Shown: piece by piece, positions 63,639 to 64,000 of the stretch | How positions within the stretch are numbered: the first letter of the stretch is position 1 | How the letters are laid out: every line of letters starts with the position of its first letter | Assembly (NCBI GenBank): GCA_019455245.1 | Contig: JACFMR010000017.1 | Location: 32,384 to 96,383, forward strand | Source of the DNA: Opitutaceae bacterium | Lineage (GTDB): Bacteria > Verrucomicrobiota > Verrucomicrobiia > Opitutales > Opitutaceae | DNA length: 64,000 nt | Reading direction: 5' to 3' | Made by a program: the position numbers and the translations under genes | The notes under the pieces: generated by a model | Databases searched by the model: none | What the model saw: the letters and a program-made list of their open reading frames with translations, nothing else | Told to the model about the DNA's origin: nothing

Positions 63639-63696
63639 GCGCGCCCCGGATTCATTTTGTTGAAGTGGCCCGTCGGCCTGGCGTAACTCGTTCAAC

Positions 63697-63726
63697 AAAA
63701 AGCCCTCCCGAGCAGAGGGAGGGCTT
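63697..63726 (-). terminator. Rho-independent terminator downstream of the tRNA-like sequence
   Basis: AAGCCCTCCC (63700-63709) and GGGAGGGCTT (63717-63726) form a perfect 10-bp stem with a seven-base loop. The minus strand continues with TTTTTG, so it ends transcription that comes from the tRNA-like sequence at 63733-63777. This arrangement is that of a tRNA gene with its own terminator. Confidence 0.9.
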
Positions 63727-63732
63727 ATAAAT

Positions 63733-63813
63733 TGGGTGCAGGGGTTGGATTTGAACCAACGACCTTCAGGTTATGAGGGTGAAAAGGAGATGCTGTCTAC
63801 CAACGGCTTATGT
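63733..63813 (-). pseudogene. tRNA 3' half (anticodon CAU-like) with unrelated 5' part; possible att site
   Basis: On the minus strand the 3' part is intact: CTCATAACCTGAAGG, T arm GTTGG-TTCAAAT-CCAAC, acceptor CCCTGCA and C+CCA (63733-63735). This closely matches the 3' half of initiator-type tRNA-Met. The 5' half is wrong: no TGCAGGG partner for the acceptor strand exists upstream, and the anticodon stem has no mate. About 20 bases on lies GTTGGTAGA (D-loop like) and CATCTCCTTTTCAC, reminiscent of tRNA-Glu. I call it a tRNA remnant, not a functional gene. Confidence 0.7.
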
Positions 63814-64000
63814 AATATTTCGCCGATTTACGTCACTTCTACGGAAGGCGTATAGGGGCGGGCAAGAGCGATTTGAGGTTGGGCTGCCCGACGGTCAATC
63901 CGCACTGACACTGACGCCCTTGGTTCGTAGCAGGACGCTTTGATCCTAACCCGGATATTGCATGAAGGCGGTGTTGCGGCACGGAGGGGCGGTCGGAAGC

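Larger units (their letters stand above)
63639..64000. other. Intergenic right end of the window (no confident CDS)
   Basis: No convincing protein gene lies here. The contents are a terminator (63697-63726), a tRNA-like 3' half (63733-63777), tRNA D-arm-like sequence (63790-63813) and about 190 bases to the edge without recognisable features. The sequence right of the tRNA fragment is less G+C-rich at first (TTATGTAATATTTCGCC). Confidence 0.7.

Noticed and set aside
63733..63813. Complete tRNA gene
   Set aside because: The acceptor 5' strand complementary to CCCTGCA is missing and the anticodon stem does not pair, so only the 3' half is convincing.

Overview
The window is a stretch of G+C-rich bacterial chromosome (clearly above 60 % G+C by eye). 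It is densely packed with housekeeping genes on both strands and has no rRNA genes and no transposase. The protein set suggests Verrucomicrobiota, most likely an Opitutaceae-type organism: rpmF-plsX-fabH followed by BamD-like and LptE-like genes (a Gram-negative outer membrane), Mpl (meso-diaminopimelate peptidoglycan recycling), macA-macB, an M61 peptidase, sialidase-like and glycosidase-like proteins, and few recognisable Shine-Dalgarno sequences. That placement is inferred from gene content and style, not from a marker-gene search.

Layout. 1-1.5 kb: end of a sugar epimerase gene, ebfC-recR, tRNA-Gly(CCC). 1.6-4.9 kb (minus): a polytopic membrane protein, dxs and xseB. 4.9-7.1 kb: Ste24-type protease and a secreted EEP-family phosphatase/nuclease. 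7.1-9.5 kb (minus): transglutaminase and a TIG-type lipoprotein. 9.5-12.2 kb: hemW, a lipoprotein and an M23 peptidase. 12.2-13.1 kb (minus): TPR protein and a Fur-family regulator, divergent from priA (13.2-15.4 kb). Then a sialidase-like gene, mpl, rimO, a 32-residue basic protein and an M61 peptidase. 21.8-26.65 kb (minus): a tight five-gene run of ThiXYZ-like ABC importer plus two unusual methyltransferases. An AT-rich inverted-repeat element lies at 26.78-26.87 kb. 26.9-31.2 kb (minus): a TPR protein and a MacAB-type exporter. 31.4-33.3 kb: a glycosidase-like protein and coaD, divergent from pgsA-pgpA. 34.6-36.3 kb (minus): a NusG paralogue, aroQ and a NIF3-family gene.

The plus strand from 36.4 to 46.2 kb carries a dCMP deaminase, yqgE, zinc-free bL36-bL31, serB-like, an NhaD-like antiporter and a complete Mrp/Mnh Na+/H+ antiporter operon (A-G). 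After a minus-strand glutamate dehydrogenase come an AIM24-like coiled-coil membrane protein, a HAD phosphatase, uvrB, a group III truncated haemoglobin, hpt (minus) and an ABC ATPase plus binding protein with no permease. The minus-strand operon rpmF-plsX-fabH-bamD-lptE-rpe, then uppP, trpD and a TPR protein, close the coding part.

The right end (63.73-63.78 kb) holds a terminator next to what looks like the displaced 3' half of a tRNA gene. This is the classic footprint of an integrated element whose body would lie beyond the window. I did not find a clear new multi-gene defence or mobile system. The most interesting items are that tRNA scar, the inverted-repeat element at 26.8 kb, the Rsm22/METTL25-like methyltransferase pair, the NusG paralogue beside aroQ and several uncharacterised proteins.
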